Under the pieces are notes generated by a model. That model worked only from the letters and a program-made list of their open reading frames with translations. It was not told the origin of the DNA and searched no databases. DNA of 11,427 nt, from assembly GCA_023140035.1 (NCBI GenBank), contig JAGLML010000023.1:1-11427 (forward strand), written 5' to 3'. Position 1 is the first letter of the stretch. Each line of letters begins with the position of its first letter. The position numbers and the translations under genes are program-made. Origin of the DNA: Thermoplasmatales archaeon (GTDB lineage: Archaea; Thermoplasmatota; E2; DHVEG-1). Shown here piece after piece: positions 6,470-11,427 of the stretch.

Positions 6470-8368
6470 CTATCTGCATCGTCTTAGGACAATAAAGAAC
6501 ACAAGCAAGAGTACGAATAGTATTACCAGTTCTACAATTAGCAACAGGATTAACAGCATGCTATAAGGATATTCTGGACATTCAATTGGTGTAGGCTGTA
6601 CTTCCGCCTCATCTGGTACACCGTTACTGTTTTCATCACTGGATGTTCCATGACGAATATCCAAGAGATCATCGATACCGTTATTGTTAAAATCAGGTTT
6701 GATTCCTGCAAATTGATAAAAAATTTTAGATTCTAGCGGACCGGTTACAAAATCTCCTTGACTTGGGTCCCAGTAGTATGCATTTGGATCAACCACAGTA
6801 GCTGTTACATAGATGTAGGTTGATGGAAACAAACTTAATGCATTACCATTTGGACAATATTCGAGTTCTCCAACAGCTATATCGAATGAACCTTCTGAAA
6901 GCTTGACAGATTTTTCACACTCCTCTGGAGAAACATAAGTAATATCAACATTGCGTTTATCAGTTAAACTCGCAATGCGAATCGATAACTGGTCTCTGAT
7001 CTCCATTTCTTTCTCCACTCTAAAACTTGTGACTTCGTTGATTGTTGAATTCTTCAATCCAACAGGCGTGAGATTTCCCACCATCGAATTTATGTCTATC
7101 ATTCGAGGTACATGTCGTATAACGAGATCACTTAAAATCAACGCTCTATCACCTGGATCTGTATTGAAAAAAGTAACAGCAAAATCACCCGTTGCCAAAT
7201 CAGCTGCACCAACGTCATAGCCAAATAGACGTGGTGAAAGAGGCAACTCGCTGCCTGCACTGTCTAGTAACTTTGTTTCAGTGACAATAACAGCTTCGGG
7301 TTCAGCAAAGCTCGCTCCTACATGAAACCTAACAGCTGGTGGAGCGACACCGTTTGCACCACCAGACCAACTCTTCCCAGTACTGAACTTGAGTTGAAAT
7401 ACATTATAAGTGGTTCCTTGAAAAGTCTCCGTAGTTCCCATTGAGGTCACAGTCGGATTTGACCAAGGACTCCATACACCATTGTAAGACCAAACCATTG
7501 TTAACGAACTAGTCACGCTAAGAATCTTCATCTGTAAAGCATGAGCATCTTTGTTATTAGGATTTACAAAATCCCAATTGTGAAGGGTTTTTATATTTAA
7601 ACCAAGGTTGTATCCAAGCAATTCGTAGGTTATATCGCTAAAATGCCGATTTATGCCGGCGCGTTGTTCCCCAGTCAATCCTAAAGAGGTGGTTGCAAGG
7701 ACATGATTAGTGACAACATCTTCTGCGGAGCCAGTTCTAGGTTTTGCGTCGTTATGTTGGGCCCCGTAATTGTGGGCAGCTTCATGACTGGTGGTACCAG
7801 CAATCGCTGTGGCCCAACGCTCCAAAGTTGAATCCGTTCCGTGAAGAGCTTCATTTGCATTGCCAAATTCATCTTTAAAAGATCCAGAATAAACACGAGC
7901 ATAGTCTTGGGGGTCACTATCACCAATATCCACATCTTGCGCTTCTCCAAATAAAGCCCAACCAAACAACGTTTCCGAATCTGAACCGATTGCGACTATT
8001 TGCCAACGAGCTTCAGTTGGATTTGGAGCTGTAGTTGTTCTAATTACCTCAACATTAAACTCGCAGTAATCTTCCGTTATCATTTCAAAGATAGTTTGTC
8101 TTAGTTGTTCTGTAGTGCCTATACCTGAATCCAGATCAGAGACATCAAAGGGTTCTGCAGGGGAAGCATCACTGTCAAAATCTGTTGAAGGAAAACTAGA
8201 ATCTGATGTTGTTGGAAAATAAAGGTAAAGTGTATTCCCCTTTGGGAGTGAAAGTGCTCCAGATGGGCAACCTTGTGCTGTTGCTTGAGTTGGAAATAAA
8301 ATGCATGCTGAGAAGACAACTGCGATAAGTACAATAGCTTCTAATTTCCTATTTACTTTCTTGTTCAT
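6470..8368 (-). CDS. Secreted, membrane-anchored metzincin-type metalloprotease
   Basis: 632 aa. A basic N-terminus and hydrophobic core (about 10-25) ending ATAQG look like a Sec signal peptide. The zinc site HEAAHNYGAQH (195-205) fits the metzincin HExxHxxGxxH pattern, with H195, H199 and H205 as ligands and E196 as general base. Downstream LTGEQRAGINRHFSD keeps the usual tail of the catalytic domain. The Met of the metzincin Met-turn is not obvious; TNHVLATTS sits where it would be expected. A long beta-rich part follows. Near the end are two dockerin or thrombospondin-3-like Ca loops, DFNNNGIDD (559-567) and DENSNGVPDE (578-587). A transmembrane helix (about 604-628) and RRCR then anchor it, leaving the protease outside the cell. 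Start ATG 8368 has a strong GGAGGA site. Host surface remodelling or scavenging is an inference; the substrate is unknown. Confidence 0.88.
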   Translation of the reverse strand: MNKKVNRKLEAIVLIAVVFSACILFPTQATAQGCPSGALSLPKGNTLYLYFPTTSDSSFPSTDFDSDASPAEPFDVSDLDSGIGTTEQLRQTIFEMITEDYCEFNVEVIRTTTAPNPTEARWQIVAIGSDSETLFGWALFGEAQDVDIGDSDPQDYARVYSGSFKDEFGNANEALHGTDSTLERWATAIAGTTSHEAAHNYGAQHNDAKPRTGSAEDVVTNHVLATTSLGLTGEQRAGINRHFSDITYELLGYNLGLNIKTLHNWDFVNPNNKDAHALQMKILSVTSSLTMVWSYNGVWSPWSNPTVTSMGTTETFQGTTYNVFQLKFSTGKSWSGGANGVAPPAVRFHVGASFAEPEAVIVTETKLLDSAGSELPLSPRLFGYDVGAADLATGDFAVTFFNTDPGDRALILSDLVIRHVPRMIDINSMVGNLTPVGLKNSTINEVTSFRVEKEMEIRDQLSIRIASLTDKRNVDITYVSPEECEKSVKLSEGSFDIAVGELEYCPNGNALSLFPSTYIYVTATVVDPNAYYWDPSQGDFVTGPLESKIFYQFAGIKPDFNNNGIDDLLDIRHGTSSDENSNGVPDEAEVQPTPIECPEYPYSMLLILLLIVELVILFVLLLVFFIVLRRCR

Positions 8369-8375
8369 TTATTCT

Positions 8376-8400
8376 TCCTCCCCCCATTTGGGAAAATGGG
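8376..8400 (-). promoter_or_regulatory. Strong Shine-Dalgarno with adjoining 5'-UTR hairpin (metalloprotease)
   Basis: On the minus strand GGGGGGAGGAAG precedes ATG 8368. Immediately upstream, CCCATTT and AAATGGG (8383-8389 and 8394-8400) form a 7-bp stem with a 4-nt loop that takes in part of the G-run. The stem could limit ribosome access, for example with temperature, or stabilise the mRNA 5' end. A TATA-like AATATATTT near 8411-8419 would start transcription close to the hairpin. Confidence 0.45.
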
Positions 8401-8426
8401 TAAAAATTGAAATATATTGCATAGAT

Positions 8427-8471
8427 TTAAATGTTTTCCCATAAAATATTTTAATTGTAACATCTGTAACA
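8427..8471 (-). repeat. 45-bp direct repeat, copy 1 (upstream of the metalloprotease)
   Basis: It matches 10144-10187 at about 39 of 45 aligned positions, with one gap. Shared blocks on the plus strand are TTAAATGTTT, AAAATATTTT, ATTG and AACATCTGTAACA. It lies 59 bp upstream of the protease start. It contains a TATA-like run, so it may be a promoter or activator site. An IS end is the alternative, because copy 2 abuts a transposase fragment. Confidence 0.6.
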
Positions 8472-8479
8472 TTACAGAT
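8462..8479. promoter_or_regulatory. Perfect 8-bp inverted repeat, possible operator
   Basis: ATCTGTAA and TTACAGAT flank a CA spacer, a near-perfect 18-bp palindrome at the upstream edge of repeat copy 1. Copy 2 has only the left half. On the minus strand the same bases also give a tandem TGTTACA, G, ATGTTACA. Size and symmetry suit a dimeric regulator site upstream of the protease promoter. Confidence 0.4.
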
Positions 8480-8517
8480 TTTTAAAAGTCTTTTAACGTT
8501 TCGATTTAGGTAAAAAC

Positions 8518-8554
8518 CAATCCTGGGTTTTTGTGGGAGGATAAAAAAGGATTG
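8518..8554 (-). terminator. Hairpin downstream of the yidD operon
   Basis: CAATCCT (8518-8524) and AGGATTG (8548-8554) pair as a 7-bp stem around a 23-nt loop. In the minus-strand transcript the ascending arm ends in CCTTTTTTATCC. It lies about 130 nt past the YidD stop and before the protease promoter, so it could end the operon transcript. The loop is long, which lowers confidence. Confidence 0.3.
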
Positions 8555-8568
8555 AAAAATCTAATCTT

Positions 8569-8616
8569 GATTTTGTCCCTAAAGTCGCCTGTTTTTTAGA
8601 CTTTTACGACAAAGCC
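8569..8616. repeat. 18-bp repeat family, inverted pair
   Basis: Minus-strand unit GACTTTAGGGACAAAATC (8586-8569) and plus-strand unit GACTTTTACGACAAAGCC (8599-8616) lie head to head, 12 bp apart. The first differs from the unit at 10541-10558 by one base. Related tandem pairs lie at 10351-10386 and 10541-10576. Apart from these units, the hairpin and the 45-bp element, the gap 8369-8685 shows no gene. Confidence 0.6.
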
Positions 8617-8685
8617 CTAATCATTTAAAAAAATCAATAGATAGTTTTGCAAGTTAAACCTGAAAATTGTGGTAGTTCATTTATA

Positions 8686-8997
8686 TTATTCGGGTACCGG
8701 ATCATCTCCACCTGGATGATTCGGATTGCAGCGTGAGATGCGCTTATATGTCATCAACCCACCCACGATTAGTCCATGGCGGGTGATCGCTTCGTATCCG
8801 TATTGAGAGCAGGTGGGTTTGAAGCGGCATTGTCTAGACTTGATTTGCTTTGAGATGTTCCTTTGGTAAAATCGGATCATTGCTAGAACGGGTAGGCTAA
8901 AAACATTGTTGAATCGTAGTTGAGGCCATCGCTCTGATCGGTAGAATTGTCCGCTTTCACATACACCATTATCGCATGTTGTGTAATGGTTAAGCAT
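8686..8997 (-). CDS. yidD: YidD-family membrane protein insertion efficiency factor with N-terminal extension
   Basis: 103 aa. Residues about 38-103 are a clear YidD domain: MIRFYQRNIS, then CRFKPTCSQYGYEAITRHG, then KRISRCNPNHPGGDDPVPE, with the family's Cys residues (C57, C63, C90), H94 and the PGG turn. In bacteria YidD is a small protein at the inner membrane face that assists YidC-dependent insertion, normally encoded between rnpA and yidC. Here about 37 extra residues with two Cys (CDNGVC) precede the domain; family members usually have 70-85 aa. It starts 9 nt after the SGRPNP gene, with GGAATGAG around the upstream stop as a weak ribosome site, so it is co-transcribed. No rnpA, yidC or rpmH is nearby. 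G+C near 50% in an AT-rich region points to transfer from bacteria. Confidence 0.88.
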   Translation of the reverse strand: MLNHYTTCDNGVCESGQFYRSERWPQLRFNNVFSLPVLAMIRFYQRNISKQIKSRQCRFKPTCSQYGYEAITRHGLIVGGLMTYKRISRCNPNHPGGDDPVPE

Positions 8998-9006
8998 CTT
9001 ATTATC

Positions 9007-9393
9007 TCATTCCGACTTATCGGCTCCAACCTTCTCTAGTAAATCGCCGTGACCTTGCTCATATGCCTGATCGATGAGAAATCGCTCGACATTCGCTACA
9101 TCTCGCCAGTGCTTCTGCTCCTGGCCATATCGCTCTGTGATTACGCCGTGATACACATTAAATTCTACGGGGAGCTCTAAGCGCTTTGCCAGTTCTTTGG
9201 ACGTCTGCACCAGAAAACCATAGTAATACCCTAGCCGTGGGGGTGGGGGCGGATGGATTGATTCTTTACCAAGCGTCGTCTTGACCAAATTAGCGAGTTT
9301 CTCAGCAACTTTTCCACTCAGCATTAGTTCTGGGTTGGGTCGTCCAGAAAAAATGCCTATTGTTGCAATGATTGCATCTTTTTTTGGTTCCAT
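9007..9393 (-). CDS. 'SGRPNP' conserved hypothetical protein, middle gene of the operon
   Basis: 128 aa from ATG 9393, chosen over the longer frame (to 9483) because AAGGAG lies about 9 nt upstream and the first 30 codons of the long frame look like intergenic translation. The protein is soluble, with no signal peptide. The hallmark is ATIGIFSGRPNPELMLS (about 10-26), followed by a PPPPP run (48-52), LGYYYGFLV (54-62) and FNVYHGVITERYG (78-90). I recognise 'IFSGRPNP...LGYxGF...VY.GV' as a recurrent uncharacterised bacterial pattern, from memory, with no known function. It lies between the NCYNY gene (50 nt upstream) and yidD (9 nt downstream), so it should act with them. G+C is near half. Confidence 0.8.
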   Translation of the reverse strand: MEPKKDAIIATIGIFSGRPNPELMLSGKVAEKLANLVKTTLGKESIHPPPPPRLGYYYGFLVQTSKELAKRLELPVEFNVYHGVITERYGQEQKHWRDVANVERFLIDQAYEQGHGDLLEKVGADKSE

Positions 9394-9443
9394 AATATCA
9401 TTCTCCTTAGCCAAACCTGCGGTAGATAGGCAGGATTTGCATA

Positions 9444-9962
9444 TTAATTGATGATTACTTTTGACTTGTTCACGCAAAAGCAACCGCAGAATATTGTGTA
9501 ACTGCCCCTATCTGCGGTTTTTGGATCCGTGATGATATTTCCGCTATTATCGAGGTTTGTAGCTGGTGTCCACGCCATTTTGTGTGACCACTTACCGTCC
9601 TTATCTTTGCGATACCAGTGATAGTCCCAGCCTGGTGATATAACAAGCGCTACCTGATGCCAGCACTCTTTGCACCCACATCCTTCATCACAGTTGACGG
9701 AAACAAGGCCGTCGGCAATAGCTGCTTTAGTTACCTTCGTACAATTATTCAAATCAGCGGATGTAAGAGTTATATCATGGGCTCTTCCAGGCTGCGCATA
9801 AGTGTTAGTCTGAATATCACAGCCGTAATTATAACAATTGTTATTGTGCTGAATCTCAATATTGTCGTTCCAAACGCTCGGTTCGTAATTTGGGAGACAC
9901 TTATCCACCCATTCGGCAGCTGCCTTTATTAATTTCGTGATGAAATCTCCAATTATACTCAT
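9444..9962 (-). CDS. Cys-rich 'NCYNY' protein, possible papain-like hydrolase, first gene of the operon
   Basis: 172 aa from ATG 9962, chosen because GGAGGTG lies about 7 nt upstream; a TTG start 30 nt earlier is possible. A short amphipathic helix (IIGDFITKLIKAAAEW) opens the protein. Then come NNNCYNYGCDIQTNTYAQPG (about 41-60), a Cys cluster CDEGCGCKECWHQVALVI (91-108), DYHWYRKDKDGKWSHK (113-128), TPATNLDNSG (132-141) and TADRGSYTIFCGCFC (149-163). The set 'NCYNY ... H-x-VALVI-PG-x-DYHWYR ... WSHK ... TPATN' is a pattern I associate with bacterial proteins annotated as shell-matrix-like or hypothetical. Cys43 with H115 or H127 could be a papain/NlpC-type Cys-His pair, which is inference. 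With 12 Cys it may instead bind metal. The 225-nt leader contains a 13-codon ORF (10122-10081, MNWEYLTSRIILN) of doubtful meaning. Confidence 0.78.
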   Translation of the reverse strand: MSIIGDFITKLIKAAAEWVDKCLPNYEPSVWNDNIEIQHNNNCYNYGCDIQTNTYAQPGRAHDITLTSADLNNCTKVTKAAIADGLVSVNCDEGCGCKECWHQVALVISPGWDYHWYRKDKDGKWSHKMAWTPATNLDNSGNIITDPKTADRGSYTIFCGCFCVNKSKVIIN

Positions 9963-10143
9963 TTTCAACACCTCCATTTCTGAAGTTGACAAAGACTCTA
10001 ATTGATCTGTTATATCTGATTTGATCAGTATATTATCGTCTTTGTATACATTGTTATCATAGGTTATTTCACAGTAGTATTCAATTAAGAATTATCCGGC
10101 TGGTGAGGTATTCCCAATTCATATCTTAATAATTTTATCTAAC

Positions 10144-10187
10144 TTAAATGTTTCTCAAAAAATATTTTTATTGCAACATCTGTAACA
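10144..10187 (-). repeat. 45-bp direct repeat, copy 2 (upstream of the NCYNY operon)
   Basis: A 44-bp partner of 8427-8471 in the same orientation. It lies 182 bp upstream of the NCYNY start and ends 9 bp before the transposase fragment's stop codon. That position would suit the terminal sequence of an insertion element as well as a promoter. A/T runs inside could serve as the TATA for the operon. Confidence 0.6.
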
Positions 10188-10195
10188 AAATAGTT

Positions 10196-10345
10196 TTATA
10201 AAGAATCAGATGGAGCCATTGAAACTTCTTTCGTTAATCCTGTAAATGAAAGAAACTCTGAAATGTTATCAAGCCCAATCATTTCGTGAATCAAAACTGT
10301 GATATTGTAGGCAATAATTTTACAAAGCATTTCGTTCTCCTTATA
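10196..10345 (-). pseudogene. Transposase C-terminal fragment (DDE family)
   Basis: The minus frame ends at 10196 and reads NEMLCKIIAYNITVLIHEMI, then GLDNISEFLSFTG. The 'NE-x-L-x-K-x-x-x-x-N-I-x-V-L-I-x-E-M' ending is typical of DDE transposases of IS4/IS5/ISNCY-like elements. Only the last 45-50 residues remain; an in-frame stop lies at 10355-10357 and no catalytic domain is present. ATG 10330 has GGAG about 9 nt upstream, so a 44-aa peptide could be made, but I read it as debris. The 5' break is near 10346, just before the 18-bp repeat pair. It marks past insertion activity upstream of the operon. Confidence 0.6.
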
Positions 10346-10350
10346 ATTTA

Positions 10351-10386
10351 GACTTTAGGTGCAAAATGGACTTTGGGTGCAAAGCC
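10351..10386 (+). repeat. 18-bp repeat family, tandem pair A
   Basis: Two adjacent units, GACTTTAGGTGCAAAATG and GACTTTGGGTGCAAAGCC, share 14 of 18 bases. The second can fold on itself weakly (GACTTT against AAAGCC with one mismatch). It abuts the break point of the transposase fragment. Confidence 0.6.
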
Positions 10387-10465
10387 ACCGACAGGGCTTG
10401 TAATTTTGGTTCTTATAGTAGGTGTAATTATTGGTTATTTACCATATTATAAAAAAGGAAAGTAG
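10373..10465 (+). CDS. Orphan 30-aa membrane peptide, possibly a gene-end remnant
   Basis: This frame reads GAKPPTGLVILVLIVGVIIG, then YLPYYKKGK and TAG 10463-10465: one clean transmembrane helix with a Lys-rich cytoplasmic end. The only plausible in-phase start is TTG 10373 inside the 18-bp repeat, and an in-frame TAG at 10349 blocks anything longer. It looks like the C-terminal anchor of a lost membrane or surface protein, though a free small membrane protein cannot be excluded. No ribosome site is visible. Confidence 0.3.
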   Translation: MGAKPPTGLVILVLIVGVIIGYLPYYKKGK

Positions 10466-10514
10466 AATTTAACTCTAGATTCTGGGGCGAAGGATTGTAG
10501 TGTGCTCTATCTAA

Positions 10515-10537
10515 AACATCTCTTTTATTCAGATGTT
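10515..10537 (-). terminator. Terminator-like hairpin after the membrane protein gene
   Basis: AACATCT and AGATGTT form a 7-bp stem with a 9-nt loop. Read on the minus strand it is followed by a TTTT run, and it lies about 45 nt past the stop at 10581. Confidence 0.45.
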
Positions 10538-10540
10538 GTA

Positions 10541-10576
10541 GACTTTAGAGACAAAATCGACTTTTGAGGCAAAGCC
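10541..10576 (+). repeat. 18-bp repeat family, tandem pair B
   Basis: Adjacent units GACTTTAGAGACAAAATC and GACTTTTGAGGCAAAGCC. They have the same length, order and register as pair A at 10351-10386, so the 36-bp pair itself was copied (29 of 36 positions agree). They sit between the hairpin at 10515-10537 and the membrane protein stop. Confidence 0.6.
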
Positions 10577-10580
10577 TCAT

Positions 10581-11066
10581 TCATATACTGTTTATATATG
10601 AAATATATTGAGTTGCCCCTAAAACTAGTATTATTATGGATGTTATAATTGCTATTGCCCATAGAATATACAAAGTTTTCAAATATCCTTTGCCTTCACC
10701 AATTTTTTCCGCATCTTTATCTAATATTGCTTCATTGGTGAGATAGGACCCTTTTTTAAAAAGTTCAAAGTAAGTCCAAATTTTTTTAACCTGCTTTCCG
10801 ATTTTTTCATATGTCACGTGTTCTGCTATTATTTTCATAGTGAAAAGCAAAGTTAATGTAATCAAGAAAAAAACCATCCAAAGTGTAAATATGAAGAATA
10901 TTCCTTTATCGATTATTAATTCATTTATACCTATTGTTGCCGTAATAATAATTGGAGCAATTATTACGGACATATGTAGTAGTTTATACTCTGTTCCACT
11001 TCTAAATCTCATTGAATTTAAACATTCAGAAAAAACTACTTTCAAAAAATCATCATCTTGTGCCAT
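10581..11066 (-). CDS. Multi-pass membrane protein of unknown function
   Basis: 161 aa from ATG 11066 (MAQDDDFLKVVFSECLNSM). There are about three transmembrane helices: one after LLHMS (VIIAPIIITATIG), a long one in IFFIFTLWMVFFLITLTLLF, and one near the end, LYILWAIAIITSIIILVLG. Between them is a charged cytoplasmic part, VTYEKIGKQVKKIWTYFELF and KKGSYLTNEAILDKDAEKIG. I recognise no family. A TATA-like TTTATTTAAAC near 11093-11105 is about 33 bp before ATG 11066, supporting leaderless initiation there. Starting at ATG 11114 would add 16 residues. The frame stays open up to 11162 and contains a Walker A motif just upstream. Confidence 0.65.
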   Translation of the reverse strand: MAQDDDFLKVVFSECLNSMRFRSGTEYKLLHMSVIIAPIIITATIGINELIIDKGIFFIFTLWMVFFLITLTLLFTMKIIAEHVTYEKIGKQVKKIWTYFELFKKGSYLTNEAILDKDAEKIGEGKGYLKTLYILWAIAIITSIIILVLGATQYISYINSI

Positions 11067-11162
11067 AATAATCGTTTTTATCAATGTACCATTGTTTAAA
11101 TAAATATCTACCATCCAAGATTTACCAACACCCGTTTGGCCGGAACCAGTGAATGCCTTGAT
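11067..11162 (-). pseudogene. P-loop (Walker A) remnant in frame with the membrane protein
   Basis: In phase with the membrane protein, the bases after TGA 11163-11165 encode IKAFTGSGQTGVGKSWMVDI, which holds a perfect GxxGxGKS nucleotide-binding loop. No ATG precedes the motif in this frame, and no Walker B or other ATPase motif follows: transmembrane segments begin about 65 residues later. It is probably the scar of an ATPase gene fused or deleted into the membrane gene. A chance motif is less likely given GSGQTGVGKS. Confidence 0.45.
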
Positions 11163-11233
11163 TCATTTTTCCAACTATTTATAATTAACTACTCTGCACT
11201 TAAAATCAAACTATCTCTTCTCCTGTTATTTTC

Positions 11234-11251
11234 GAATAAAAGTGCAAAGCC
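11234..11251 (+). repeat. Degenerate 18-bp repeat unit
   Basis: GAATAAAAGTGCAAAGCC matches the second unit of pair A at 13 of 18 positions, including an exact GTGCAAAGCC. It is a possible decayed copy. The rest of 11163-11334 is AT-rich with no gene that I can support. Confidence 0.3.
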
Positions 11252-11334
11252 GTAATAACTGGTATATAATAATTTTCAACAGGGTTTTTTCATCTAAAAT
11301 GCTGAATCTCTAGATTTTAATGATAAACAAGTTT

Positions 11335-11427
11335 TTAGATGAATCTCAAAACCTTTCTTTCATGCTCGGTATGATTTCCGTCAGAATCATAAGCAACAAT
11401 CTTCAAAGTATGTCTAATTCTGAAGAG
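11335..11427 (-). CDS. C-terminal end of an Ig/PKD-like surface protein (5' part outside the window)
   Basis: The minus frame enters at 11427 and stops at TAA 11337-11335, encoding LFRIRHTLKIVAYDSDGNHT, then EHERKVLRFI. 'HTLKIVAYDSDGN' followed by a charged strand is the last two beta strands of Ig-like or PKD-like domains that end many archaeal secreted or S-layer-associated proteins and glycosidases. No anchor follows. The protein's main function lies outside the window. Confidence 0.6.
   Translation of the reverse strand, partial: LFRIRHTLKIVAYDSDGNHTEHERKVLRFI

Noticed and set aside
5975..6487. Plus-strand 170-aa open frame
   Set aside because: It runs antisense through the radical SAM gene and its promoter into the protease end, and has no recognisable domain.
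7681..7965. Minus-strand 94-aa open frame in another phase of the protease
   Set aside because: It overlaps the catalytic region of the protease, whose frame holds the zinc motif.
9657..9932. Plus-strand 91-aa hydrophobic open frame opposite the NCYNY gene
   Set aside because: It is antisense to a gene with conserved-looking motifs and has no ribosome site or promoter.
10351..10576. CRISPR-like array
   Set aside because: The 18-bp units are adjacent in pairs or inverted, without regular spacers, and no cas gene is in the window.

Overview
The window looks archaeal, probably from a methanogen-related euryarchaeon (Methanosarcinales-like), though I cannot fix the genus. The basis is leaderless-style BRE/TATA promoters, a feoB–DtxR pair, a small protein resembling an archaeal DUF5611-type family, and an AT-rich background near one third G+C. 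Several blocks stand out at about half G+C and carry bacterial-type genes, transposase debris and short dispersed repeats. I read most of the window as an accessory region built from transferred pieces.

Left end, 1-1054, is core-like: the last codons of a FeoB ferrous-iron transporter, a DtxR/MntR-family metalloregulator placed directly behind it, and a separately promoted 93-aa conserved hypothetical. Positions 1055-1572 form a gap with a terminator-like palindrome, a G+C-richer patch with a doubtful minus-strand ORF, and the promoter for the next gene. Positions 1573-5746 hold a 1355-aa protein with a sacsin-type GHKL (Hsp90-like) ATPase head, plus a 37-aa ORF that overlaps its stop codon. 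This pair is the best candidate for an uncharacterised system, and defence is one plausible role.

From 5775 on, nearly everything reads from the minus strand. In physical order there is a truncated, frameshifted radical SAM gene with its own promoter. Next is a secreted, membrane-anchored metzincin-like metalloprotease with two dockerin-like Ca-binding loops. Then comes a compact operon transcribed as a Cys-rich 'NCYNY' protein (9962-9444), an 'SGRPNP' protein (9393-9007), and a YidD-domain protein (8997-8686). Upstream of the operon lie a transposase C-terminal fragment, a small orphan membrane peptide on the plus strand, and a multi-pass membrane protein whose open frame starts with a stray Walker A motif. 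At the right edge is the tail of an Ig/PKD-like surface protein.

Two repeat families tie the right half together. A 45-bp element, about 87% identical between copies, lies upstream of both the metalloprotease and the NCYNY operon and may be a shared promoter or an IS end. An 18-bp unit occurs at least six times in the gaps on either side of the operon.
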